Part shown: positions 24,840 to 32,547 of the stretch, in pieces
Numbering within the stretch: position 1 is the stretch's first letter
Layout: each line of letters opens with the position of its first letter
Assembly: GCA_021294835.1 (NCBI GenBank)
Contig: JAJTDF010000034.1
Coordinates: 1 to 32,576 of the forward strand
Direction of reading: 5' to 3'
Length of the DNA: 32,576 bases
Source of the DNA: Planctomycetaceae bacterium
Lineage (GTDB): Bacteria > Planctomycetota > Phycisphaerae > Phycisphaerales > UBA1924
Notes under the pieces: model-generated
The model's database searches: none
What the model saw: the letters and a program-made list of their open reading frames with translations, nothing else
Told to the model about the DNA's origin: nothing
Program-made: the position numbers and the translations under genes

Positions 24840-25376
24840 ATGCGCTGGATGTGGATCGACCGGATCATCGAGCTTGAGCCCCGCCGCCGCATGGTGGCGA
24901 TCAAGAACGTTTCGATGGCCGAGGAGCACCTGCACGAGCACTTTGCCGCCGATGCGGAGCGCGGTCTGGCTGCCGCCCCGCTGATGCCGGCGTGCTTCAT
25001 CCTTGAAGGCATGGCCCAGACGGGCGGGGTGCTGGTCGGGCACGCCGAGGGCTTCAAGCACAAGGTCATCCTCGCCAAGATCGGCAAGGCCGAACTGACG
25101 CGCGAGGCGACGCCCGGCTGCACGCTGAAGTACACCGCGACAGCCGAGCGCATCGACGAGGTCGGCGCCAGCATCGCCGGCGTGGTGGAACTGCTCGACC
25201 ACGCCCGCCCGCAGGACGGCTGGGTGAAGATCGGCGACATCTCGCTGATGTTCAGCCATCTGGACAACAACATGGGCGGAGCCGGGCAGTCGGGCCAGGA
25301 TTTCCCCGCCCACAACTTTGTCTTCGGCGAGTCGTTCAAGACGCTGCTTCGCACCAGCGGCATCACCTCGTGGTGA
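24840..25376 (+). CDS. FabZ/FabA-like hotdog dehydratase
   Basis: 178 aa. N-terminal WIDRIIELE and a hotdog core with H34 (HEHF) and E56 (LEGMAQTGG) in the positions of the FabZ catalytic pair. The usual HFPGxPxxPG loop is replaced by a longer one, HFAADAERGLAAAPLMP (34-50), so the substrate entrance should differ. It most likely dehydrates a 3-hydroxyacyl chain on the preceding acyl carrier protein. About 40 extra C-terminal residues follow the core. GGAGAG lies 7 nt before the ATG at 24840. Its 3' end overlaps the convergent DUF5658-like gene by 14 nt. Confidence 0.83.
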   Translation: MRWMWIDRIIELEPRRRMVAIKNVSMAEEHLHEHFAADAERGLAAAPLMPACFILEGMAQTGGVLVGHAEGFKHKVILAKIGKAELTREATPGCTLKYTATAERIDEVGASIAGVVELLDHARPQDGWVKIGDISLMFSHLDNNMGGAGQSGQDFPAHNFVFGESFKTLLRTSGITSW

Positions 25377-25713
25377 TCGCCACCAGACCGAAGTTGATCA
25401 ACTGACTGCCCCCCACCAGCACCGGCACCGCCGAGATACCGACCGCTGTCAGTGCCAGCCGCCGCCCGGCCCGGGCATGCGCCCGCCCCACCCGCTCGCA
25501 CGTCAGCACCACGATGATGATGGTGCTGTACTTGAGGGCCGCGAGGCCGGGTGTATCGAACTGGCGGAGCACGAGATCGGCCAGCGGGTTGAGCTCCCGG
25601 CCACCGAGACTCAGAATGACCTTGGTGAGCAGCAGGTCCAGCGTGCCCACCAGCACAAACCAGCAGTGGTGCTCGGCGAACAGCGGCCTTTGTCGGATCA
25701 TCGATGACAGCAT
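25363..25713 (-). CDS. Small DUF5658-like membrane protein
   Basis: 116 aa with three predicted membrane helices at about 17-36, 57-74 and 87-108. The first helix and the next loop contain TLDLLLTKVILSLGGRELNP (23-42), the D..LT...G..E.NP pattern I associate with DUF5658 proteins, followed by KYSTIII. Function is unknown. AGGAG lies 6 nt before the ATG at 25713, which selects this start within a longer open frame. It overlaps the convergent dehydratase by 14 nt and lies 223 bp after aroDE. I see no gene in that gap. Confidence 0.72.
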   Translation of the reverse strand: MLSSMIRQRPLFAEHHCWFVLVGTLDLLLTKVILSLGGRELNPLADLVLRQFDTPGLAALKYSTIIIVVLTCERVGRAHARAGRRLALTAVGISAVPVLVGGSQLINFGLVAITTR

Positions 25714-25936
25714 GGCGGGCTCCTCGCCGTCGAGACGACACCCCGGCCCCGGGCGGATCCGGCCGCCCCGGCGTGGCATCAGGCAACTCCCACGAACCGA
25801 ACACCACCCCGCCCTGGTTCTGCAGCGGCACAACGTCATCAGACCGCTGCGGATTTCACAAGCCGGTTCGACCGCCGGGCGGCGGCGGTTGCAGCGGGCG
25901 GGCCGGCACCTCAGATCGTCAACAACGGCAGGAGGG

Positions 25937-27628
25937 TTACTGGCCCGCTTGGGCGGCGCGGCTCTCGAGGATCTCGCGGGCCACTTGTGTAAACAACCCG
26001 CGCGGGGCCGGGCGGTCGGTCCAGGCCTGGAACTGCAAGGCCGCCTGACCGACAAACAGGGCCAGGCCGTCGATGGTCTGCAGGCTGATCTGCCGGGCGC
26101 TGGCCAGCAGCGGCGTGGTCAAGGGCGAGTAGACGCTGTCGGCGATGACGCTGTGGCGGGGCAACGCGCCGAGCAGTTCATCGGGCACGGGCGACTGGCC
26201 CGGGCCGGGGCCGCCGGTCATGCCCACGGCGGTGCAGTTGAAGACCGCGTTGGGGCGAAGGTCGGGCAGGTCGCTCAGCGGCGCGGTCAAGAGCGAGGCG
26301 GCGGGTGCGAAGTGGGCGCGGAGTTCGTCGGCCAGGCGGGCGGCGCGATCGGGCGTGCGGTTGATGATCACCACCTGCCCGCCCCGCTCCAGCACGCTGG
26401 CGGCCACCGCCCGCGCCGTACCCCCGGCGCCCAGCACCACCACGCGGTGGCTGCGAAGATCGCCCAGGGCCAGTTCCAGCGCGGCGGCGGCGGCCGGCCC
26501 GTCGGTGTTCAGCACGTCGATGCGTTCGGCCCGGCCGCTGCGGTCGCGCCGGATGACCAGCGTGTTGGCGGCCCCGCACACGCGGGCGAGGTTGTCGGTG
26601 TGCCAGCGGCCGTCGCCCTCCTCGTACTGCTCAAGGGCCAGACGCAGCAGGTGCTCTTTGTGGGGGATGGTGACCGAGCAGCCGCACAGATCGAAACTGG
26701 GATGGTCGATCAGCGAGAGCAGGGTGGCCTTGAACTGCTCGAACTCCGGCTGGATGGGCAGGAAGAGGTAGACGCCGTCATGGCCGACGGCTTCAAAGCC
26801 GGCGTTGTGTACGGCCGGCGAGATGGAATGTTCGACCGGGTGGCCGATCACGCCGTACACGCGGGTGGACGGGCCGATGGAGCGAAAGCGGTAGAGTTGG
26901 AGCAGTTCGTCGATGGTGGGCTGACCGGGGGCGGTGGCGGCCTCGGCCCGCAGAGTGGCGAAGGTGAGGAAGGCCTCGAACTTGGGGGCCAGCACGCGGG
27001 AGGGCACGCCGTACGGGCCCATGCCCAGGGCGATCATGGCCTTGCCGGCGGCGCGGGCCTCGGCGAGGATGTCCAGCAGTTCCAGGTTGTCGCGCAGGCT
27101 GCGGGCGCGGTAGGCAACCTTGGCGACGCGGCAGGCCGGCTCGGCGACCATGCGGTTGATGCGCCGGAAGAGGTCCTCCGGGCGGGTCTGGAAGTCGTGG
27201 CTGGAGAGGACCAGCCCGGTGGAGACGTCGCGGACCTGGCCGGGATGGTCCACGGCGAGGTTGATCTTCTGGCGGATGTTCTCCGAGCGGGCGTAGGTCG
27301 CCAGTTCCACGTCCAGGTAGGTCGGCGGGTGCTCCACGCCCGCGGCGGTCTGGGCGGTGCCCAGGCGTTCGTAGAGGCTCACGCGGGCGTCGTCAGGGCC
27401 GTCGTACTGGCCGCCCTCCAGGACCGGGCGGCAGGTGACGATGCAGGGGAGCGGGCAGCGGGCGACCAGTCGCAGGACGGCGGGGACCTCGTTTTCGTCG
27501 TCGCGGCCGGAGTAGAAGCCGTCGATGCGGAACTCGACCAGGTCGGCCCCGCGGTCGCGTGCCTCGGTGGCGTCGGCCAGGGCCGACTCGGGGTCGTTGA
27601 CGAAGATCGGCACGCAGATGAGCGTCAC
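25937..27628 (-). CDS. aroDE: Bifunctional 3-dehydroquinate dehydratase / shikimate dehydrogenase
   Basis: 563 aa, fusion of two consecutive shikimate-pathway enzymes. The N-terminal half (1-240) is a type I dehydroquinase with EFRID (32-36), SSHDF with H144, Schiff-base K170 in VAKVAYRA, and a closing APGQP. The C-terminal half (about 256-550) is shikimate dehydrogenase with GVIGHPVEHSISPAVHN (259-275), IPHKE with catalytic K324, NTDG with catalytic D376, GAGGTARAV (400-408) for NADP(H) and the late DGLALFVGQAALQF. All key residues are present, so both activities are expected. The GTG start at 27628 has no ribosome-binding site but has TATCAT 5 nt upstream. It diverges from tyrS. Confidence 0.95.
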   Translation of the reverse strand: MTLICVPIFVNDPESALADATEARDRGADLVEFRIDGFYSGRDDENEVPAVLRLVARCPLPCIVTCRPVLEGGQYDGPDDARVSLYERLGTAQTAAGVEHPPTYLDVELATYARSENIRQKINLAVDHPGQVRDVSTGLVLSSHDFQTRPEDLFRRINRMVAEPACRVAKVAYRARSLRDNLELLDILAEARAAGKAMIALGMGPYGVPSRVLAPKFEAFLTFATLRAEAATAPGQPTIDELLQLYRFRSIGPSTRVYGVIGHPVEHSISPAVHNAGFEAVGHDGVYLFLPIQPEFEQFKATLLSLIDHPSFDLCGCSVTIPHKEHLLRLALEQYEEGDGRWHTDNLARVCGAANTLVIRRDRSGRAERIDVLNTDGPAAAAALELALGDLRSHRVVVLGAGGTARAVAASVLERGGQVVIINRTPDRAARLADELRAHFAPAASLLTAPLSDLPDLRPNAVFNCTAVGMTGGPGPGQSPVPDELLGALPRHSVIADSVYSPLTTPLLASARQISLQTIDGLALFVGQAALQFQAWTDRPAPRGLFTQVAREILESRAAQAGQ

Positions 27629-27633
27629 GGCCG

Positions 27634-27639
27634 ATGATA
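27634..27639 (-). promoter_or_regulatory. Putative aroDE -10 box (leaderless spacing)
   Basis: On the minus strand TATCAT ends 5 nt before the aroDE GTG (27628), so transcription would begin at or next to the start codon. Confidence 0.4.
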
Positions 27640-27663
27640 CCGGTTCCGAGCGGGTTCGACCTC

Positions 27664-27669
27664 TACCAT
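27664..27669 (+). promoter_or_regulatory. Putative tyrS -10 box
   Basis: TACCAT ends 12 nt before the tyrS ATG (27682), with no Shine-Dalgarno site between. The opposing aroDE box is 24 bp away, so the two divergent genes share a compact promoter region. Confidence 0.35.
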
Positions 27670-27681
27670 CTTCGCCCCATT

Positions 27682-28998
27682 ATGCCGGACTTTCTTTCCA
27701 TCTTGCGTTCCCGCGGGTTGTTCCACCAGTGCTCGGATGAGGCCGGGCTGCTCCGGCATGCCGGGGCGGGCCAGCCGGTCCGCCGGGCGTACGTCGGGTA
27801 CGACCCGACGGCGCCGTCGCTGACGGTGGGCAACCTGGTGACGATCATGATGCTGCGGCACTGGCAGGAGGCGGGCGGGGCGCCGGTGGTGCTGTGCGGG
27901 GGCGGCACGGGGCTGATCGGCGACCCGTCGGGCAAGTCGGCCGAGCGGGAACTGCAGAGCGAGCAGACGGTGCGCGACAACGTCGCCAGCCAGCAGCGGA
28001 TCTTCTCCTCGCTGCTGGACTTCACCGCCGGTGCGGGCGAGCGGCGGGCGACGATGCTCAACAACGCCGACTGGCTGGCGAAGCTGGGGTTCATCGAGGT
28101 GCTTCGCGACGTGGGCAAGCACTTCTCGGTGAACCAGATGATCGCGCGGGACGCGGTGAAGAACCGGATGGAGAACGGGATCTCGTACACCGAGTTCTCC
28201 TACATGCTGCTGCAGGCCTTTGACTTCCTGCACCTGCACCGGACCCACGGCGTGACGGTGCAGATGGGCGGGTCGGACCAGTGGGGGAACATCGTCTCGG
28301 GGATCGATCTGATCCGGCGTGAGGCGGTGGCCAAGGCGGGCGGGGCGGGGGCCGAGGGTGTGCAGGTGGACGCGTTCGCGGTGACGGCCCCGCTGGTGAC
28401 CAAGGCCGACGGCGGCAAGTTCGGCAAGAGCGAGTCGGGGGCGATCTGGCTCACCGCTGACCGCACCTCGCCGTACGCGTACTACCAGTTCTGGCTGAAC
28501 GCGGCCGACGCGGACGTGGGGCGGTTCCTGCGGATCTATACGACGCTGCCGGTCGCGGAGATCGAGGCGATTGAAGCCAAGCAGGCGGCCGAGCCGCACG
28601 CCCGGCACGCCCAGCGGGCGCTGGCACGCGAGGCGACGGCGCTGCTGCACGGGCCGAGCGAACGCGACAACGCCGAAGCGGCGGCGGCGGCCTTGTTCTC
28701 GGGCAACCTGGGCGGGCTGTCCGTGGCGCTGATTGAGCAGGTGTTCGCCGGGCTGCCGGCCAGCACGCACGACAAGGCGCTGCTGGCGGGCGAGGGCGTG
28801 CTGGCGGTGGATCTGGTGGCGGGCACGTCGCTGGCCAAGAGCAAGTCTGAAGCCCGGCAGAAGCTCACCGAGGGCGCGGTCTCGGTGGCGGGTCGCAAGC
28901 TGGGGCCGGCGGATCGGCTGACCACGGCGGACCTGCTGCACGGGACGTATCTGCCGCTGCGGCGGGGCAAGCGTGACTGGCACCTGACGCGCTGGGCG
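27682..28998 (+). CDS. tyrS: Tyrosine--tRNA ligase
   Basis: 439 aa counted to 29001 with its stop codon. It charges tRNA-Tyr with tyrosine, using ATP. Class I signature GYDPTAPSLTVGNLV (39-53) contains TVGN where HIGH is usual. GGGTGLIGDPSGK (73-85), QMGGSDQWGNI (194-204) and KFGKS (246-250, the KMSKS loop) are intact. An S4-type RNA-binding domain closes the protein (about 372-435). The frame extends 16 residues upstream to 27634, but that part covers the aroDE/tyrS promoter region and is not TyrS-like; MPDFLSIL at 27682 fits the family start. No ribosome-binding site is seen. Confidence 0.95.
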
Positions 28999-29025
28999 TG
29001 AGGCCAAGGGAGAGCCATCGAGCGG

Positions 29026-30228
29026 TCAGCGGGCGGCCAGCGAGAGCATGGTGGCCGGGCTTTCCGGCGCGCTGGTGCGGCAACTGAGCAGCGCCGCCTG
29101 CGCCGTTGCCAGCACCGAGGGCCAGTTGACGCCCTGCAGGGCCGGGGGGAGCACGCCGGCGTGCAGGTGCCGCAGCAGTTCGGCCAGCCACATGGCCGGG
29201 GCGGTGCGGTGGCCGTTGCGGCTGTGGCCGGCGGCGCGACCGGCCGAGGCGCGGTCGACGGTTCGGCCGGCGGGGTCGATCCACTCCAGGCGGTGTTCAT
29301 CAACCACCAGACGGCCCCCGGGCCCGACGGCGATGATCTGCCACCAGCGCGAGCCGGCCTGATCACCCACGAGCACGGCGGCGGCGCGGCCGTCGGCGAA
29401 GCGGAGGTTGGCGCTGATCTCGCCGGTGAGGTTGCGCAGGGCTTCAGGCGGCGGGCCGTCGCGTTCGGCCAGGCCCCGGGCGCCCTTGATGTCGCGCACG
29501 CCCCGGCCGGACCACATGGCGTCGATGGTCGCCGGCTCGCCCTGCAGCACGCCGACCAGGTCGAGGGCTTCGAACAGCCGGGCGCCCAGGCCGCCGTCGG
29601 CCGGGCCGGAGAGGCAGGTGACCGAGGCAGCGCGGACGGGGCCGAACTGCTCGAGCACGTCGCGGAGGTCGGCGAAGTGGCGGGCGCAGCGGACGGGCGG
29701 ATGGAAGACCGCCAGCGAGCCAGAGCGGAGGAGCGAGGCGCCGTCGAGCCCGGGGGAGGCATCGGCGGAGACGACGGCGGGGGCGCCGGGGCCGGCGACG
29801 GTGACCGACGCCAGGGTGGCCAGTTCGGTCAGCGAGGCGGGGAGCGGGCTGAGGCAGACGATGCGGACGCCGGAGGCGGCGGCCTCTTTGAGCAGTTCGG
29901 CGTCGGCGGTGGGGCGCTGGGCGTCGGCGGCCAGGACGTTGCCGATGTCGGCGAGGATGAACAGACCGGGCGGCGCGGTGGCCAGGGCGGCGCGGAGGTC
30001 GTCGGTGCAGGGCGCGGACGGCGGGAGGATGAAGGCTCCGCCATCGCGGGCGAGCTCCTCACCGAGTTGGGCGGCGCGTCCGGGCTCGGGGCAGCCGACC
30101 AGGCCGAGGGCGATCTGGGTGGAGAGCGACTGCGCCAGGGTGCGGAGCGTCTCGGCCAGCCAGGCCGACTGATCGGTGCGGCACCACACCGAGATACACA
30201 GCGGGCTGACGGAAGGAGCGGTCCCCAT
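29026..30228 (-). CDS. Gfo/Idh/MocA-like protein with degenerate N-terminus
   Basis: 400 aa. The C-terminal half looks like the Gfo/Idh/MocA substrate domain of planctomycete oxidoreductases: RLFEALDLVGVLQGEPATI (217-235), GEISANLRFADGRAAAVLV (269-287), DEHRLEWIDPAG and the final VLATAQAALLSCRTSAPESP (372-391). The N-terminal Rossmann part is weak: LGLVGCPEPGRAAQLGEELA (41-60) and GLFILADIGNVLA (88-100) are present, but no GxGxxG dinucleotide motif and no EKP motif is seen. Catalysis is doubtful, and a sensor or scaffold role is possible. It follows the CorC-like gene by 40 bp. TATCCT ends 8 nt before the ATG at 30228, so it may also have its own leaderless promoter. Confidence 0.62.
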   Translation of the reverse strand: MGTAPSVSPLCISVWCRTDQSAWLAETLRTLAQSLSTQIALGLVGCPEPGRAAQLGEELARDGGAFILPPSAPCTDDLRAALATAPPGLFILADIGNVLAADAQRPTADAELLKEAAASGVRIVCLSPLPASLTELATLASVTVAGPGAPAVVSADASPGLDGASLLRSGSLAVFHPPVRCARHFADLRDVLEQFGPVRAASVTCLSGPADGGLGARLFEALDLVGVLQGEPATIDAMWSGRGVRDIKGARGLAERDGPPPEALRNLTGEISANLRFADGRAAAVLVGDQAGSRWWQIIAVGPGGRLVVDEHRLEWIDPAGRTVDRASAGRAAGHSRNGHRTAPAMWLAELLRHLHAGVLPPALQGVNWPSVLATAQAALLSCRTSAPESPATMLSLAAR

Positions 30229-30236
30229 GGGCGGTG

Positions 30237-30242
30237 AGGATA
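30237..30242 (-). promoter_or_regulatory. Putative -10 box before the Gfo/Idh-like gene
   Basis: On the minus strand TATCCT is followed by 8 nt and the ATG (30228), the same spacing as TACCCT before ppa. It lies inside the inverted repeat GAGG-TAT-CCTC. Confidence 0.35.
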
Positions 30243-30268
30243 CCTCGGGCGCGGGGGTGAAGCGGGAC

Positions 30269-31657
30269 TCAGCCCTGGCGGGCGGCGGAGGGGGCGGGCT
30301 CGTCGAGCGCGGGGGCAGTTTCGGCCTGATCGTCGCCGGGCGCTGCGTCGGCGCCGGCCTCGGAGACGGCCATGGTGACCTTGACGACGCGGGTGGGCTT
30401 GGCCTCAAGGATGGTGAAGACCATGGACTCGTGCCGGAAGGTCTCGCCCTTGGAGGGGATGCGGCCGAGGGTGGTGACGATGAAGCCGCCGACGGTGTCG
30501 TAGTCCTCGCTCTCGGGGATCTGCACGCCGAGGGACTCGATGGCGCTGTTGACATCGAGTATGCGGGCGGCGGCGTCCAGGTCGGCCTCGCGCTTCTCGG
30601 CCCGCAGGACCACGTCGGGGGTTTCGGTGATCGGGGCCTCGTACTCGTCGCGGATGTCGCCGATGATCTCTTCGACGATGTCCTCGATGGTGACCAGGCC
30701 GGCGGTGCCGCCGTACTCATCAACCACCAGGGCGATGTGGACCTTCTTCTCCATCAGTTCGCGGAGGAGTTCCTTGACGGTCTTGGTCTCGGGCACGGCG
30801 TAGGCGGGGCGGAGGATGGAGCGCAGATCGAAGGCGCGGCTGGCGCCCCCCCGACCGGGGCCGTCGCCGGCGAGCCAGTGCATGAGGTCCTTGACGTAGA
30901 AGATGCCGACGATGTGGTCGAGGCTTTCTTCGTAGACGGGGATGCGGGAGTGGCCGATGGTGCGGATGGTGCGGATGACCGAGCCGAGGTCGTTGGTGAG
31001 TTCCAGGGCCTCGATCTCGGTGCGCGGGGTCATGACCTGCGACACCGTCAGATCGCGGAACTGGACCACCGCTTCGATCATCTGGCGTTCGTGCTCGCCG
31101 ATGGCGCCGGTCTCGGCGCTTTCTTCGACGACCTGGAGGATCTCCTGCTCGGCCTGGGTTTGCTGGTCGGCCTTGGGCACGCCCACCAGGCGGCGGATGA
31201 CTTCATCAAGGAACGCGGCGATGGGGTGGAGCGGACGAAGCGAGACGGCCAACACCCGCAGCAGCAGGCTGCGGCCATAGAGCAACCGCGGGCCGGCGTA
31301 GGCGGCCAGGCTGGTGGGGACGGCGACGGTGAGCACGCCGAGCAGCACGCCAGCGGCGGCGACGCCCAGGGCGACATCCAGCACCGTCACGGCCTCGCCC
31401 TCGCGCAGGTGGCTGACCCACCAGACCATGCCCGAGCCGGCGATCAACTGGCAGAGCACCTTGACGAACCCGGCGGCGCGGGCGTGGGCGGCCGGGTCTT
31501 CCAAGATCAGGTCCACCCGGCGGCGGGCGGCGGGCTGGTTGCGCACCGCGGCGATCTCTTCCACCGAGGTGCGGGTGACGGTGATCAGGGCCAACTGCAG
31601 AGCGGCCAGCAGGCTGGCGATGGAGGCGGCGGCGAGGGCGATCCACAGTCCGATCAT
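30269..31657 (-). CDS. CNNM/CorC-HlyC family membrane protein with CBS pair
   Basis: 462 aa. An N-terminal CNNM (DUF21) membrane domain (about 1-150, roughly three to four helices) is followed by an amphipathic linker and a CBS pair (about 205-335) with VMTPRTEIEAL (208-218) and DEYGGTAGLVTIEDIVEEI (313-331). A CorC_HlyC domain (about 353-432) with YDTVGGFIV and an acidic Ala/Pro tail completes it. Relatives take part in magnesium/cobalt homeostasis, and CBS pairs bind adenine nucleotides. The haemolysin name is historical. The ATG at 31657 overlaps the ybeY stop in ATGA, so the two are probably translated together. Confidence 0.92.
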   Translation of the reverse strand: MIGLWIALAAASIASLLAALQLALITVTRTSVEEIAAVRNQPAARRRVDLILEDPAAHARAAGFVKVLCQLIAGSGMVWWVSHLREGEAVTVLDVALGVAAAGVLLGVLTVAVPTSLAAYAGPRLLYGRSLLLRVLAVSLRPLHPIAAFLDEVIRRLVGVPKADQQTQAEQEILQVVEESAETGAIGEHERQMIEAVVQFRDLTVSQVMTPRTEIEALELTNDLGSVIRTIRTIGHSRIPVYEESLDHIVGIFYVKDLMHWLAGDGPGRGGASRAFDLRSILRPAYAVPETKTVKELLRELMEKKVHIALVVDEYGGTAGLVTIEDIVEEIIGDIRDEYEAPITETPDVVLRAEKREADLDAAARILDVNSAIESLGVQIPESEDYDTVGGFIVTTLGRIPSKGETFRHESMVFTILEAKPTRVVKVTMAVSEAGADAAPGDDQAETAPALDEPAPSAARQG

Positions 31658-32304
31658 GGGTTGGCACCCCCTCCCGGCGGCAGAGCACCGGCAGGCCCCC
31701 CAAGCATCGGGGAGGCGGAGCGGTCGTTCGGTTCCAGAGCGCGAGCAAAGGTGGGGCCGACGCCGATGGCGGCGAGGACCTCGTCCTCGGTGCGGTGCAT
31801 GCGCTGGAAGTCCTCGTCGGCGTGGTCGTCATGCCCGAGGCAGTGGAGCATGCCGTGGACGATGTAGAGCAGCAGTTCGCGCTCGGGGGTGTGGCCCCGG
31901 GCGGCGGCCTGAGCCTGGGCGACGCCGAGGCAGACGACGATGTCGGTATCCAGCGGGGCGGGGGCGGCGGTGGAGTGGGTGTGGGCGTCGTCGCGCAGAT
32001 CAAAGGTCAGCACGTCGGTGGGCGTGGGGTCGTTGCAGTGCTGGGCGTGGAGGCGGGTCATCTCGGCGTCGTCGACGATGCGGACGCGGACCTCGCCGGT
32101 GGCCTGAAGGTGGGCGGCGGCGGCGTTGGCCTGGGCGTGCAGAGCGGTGAGCGAGGATGAGGCGAGGGCGGCGGTTGTGTCGATCAGAGAGACAACGGCG
32201 GCGAACTGGGGGGTATGTAGGGGGGGATGTGCCGCGAAAGCAGCGCCTGCGCGGGGCTGCTGTGTGGCGGCGAGCACGGCATGGGATGGTCGATCGTCGG
32301 CCAT
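31654..32304 (-). CDS. ybeY: YbeY endoribonuclease / rRNA maturation factor
   Basis: 216 aa, longer than the usual 150-160 aa because of an Ala-rich N-terminus and a Pro/Gly tail. YbeY is a zinc-dependent single-strand RNase acting in 16S rRNA 3' maturation and ribosome quality control. The core shows MTRLHAQHCNDPTPTDVLTFDL (two parts of the conserved T-DVLSF region), DIVVCLG and the zinc motif HGMLHCLGHDDH (150-161). H150 and H154 are spaced as usual, but the third ligand would be H158 or H161 instead of position 160. No strong ribosome-binding site is visible before the ATG at 32304. The common neighbour phoH is not in the window. Confidence 0.9.
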   Translation of the reverse strand: MADDRPSHAVLAATQQPRAGAAFAAHPPLHTPQFAAVVSLIDTTAALASSSLTALHAQANAAAAHLQATGEVRVRIVDDAEMTRLHAQHCNDPTPTDVLTFDLRDDAHTHSTAAPAPLDTDIVVCLGVAQAQAAARGHTPERELLLYIVHGMLHCLGHDDHADEDFQRMHRTEDEVLAAIGVGPTFARALEPNDRSASPMLGGPAGALPPGGGANP

Positions 32305-32308
32305 AGGT

Positions 32309-32343
32309 CACCCGCCCTCTCACCCCGCCCTCTCACCCCGCCC
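32309..32343. repeat. 13-bp tandem repeat upstream of ybeY
   Basis: CACCCGCCCTCT (32309-32320), CACCCCGCCCTCT (32321-32333) and the partial CACCCCGCCC (32334-32343). On the ybeY strand it reads as GGGGTGAGAGGGC repeats immediately before the start codon, probably within the leader. Confidence 0.6.
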
Positions 32344-32526
32344 AACACCCCCCACCTCTCCTCCCTCGGCCCACCGACCGGCTGACCACCTGTTGGCGGC
32401 GTTGGGCCAACGGGGGCATTGGGCGGGAGGCACTGAGCCTCTTCGGAACGGGATCAGTCTAGTCGACCTCGGGGCGGGAGCAACGGGCGGGATCCTTGCA
32501 TAGACCGAACGGGTGGCAGGGTTTGA

Positions 32527-32547
32527 GGGGGGAGGGGAGGGGAGGGG
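32527..32547 (+). other. G-quadruplex motif with single-A loops
   Basis: Six G (32527-32532), A, four G (32534-32537), A, four G (32539-32542), A, four G (32544-32547). One-nucleotide loops predict a very stable parallel quadruplex. It directly abuts the 8-bp repeat that follows. Confidence 0.75.

Noticed and set aside
25714-25936. Possible small gene between the DUF5658-like gene and aroDE
   Set aside because: The open frames there are Arg/Pro-rich shadows without a ribosome-binding site; the strand-matched frame simply extends the DUF5658-like gene upstream past a strong Shine-Dalgarno site.
27634-27681. 16-residue upstream extension of TyrS
   Set aside because: It runs through the divergent promoter region and does not resemble the TyrS N-terminus; the ATG at 27682 fits the family.
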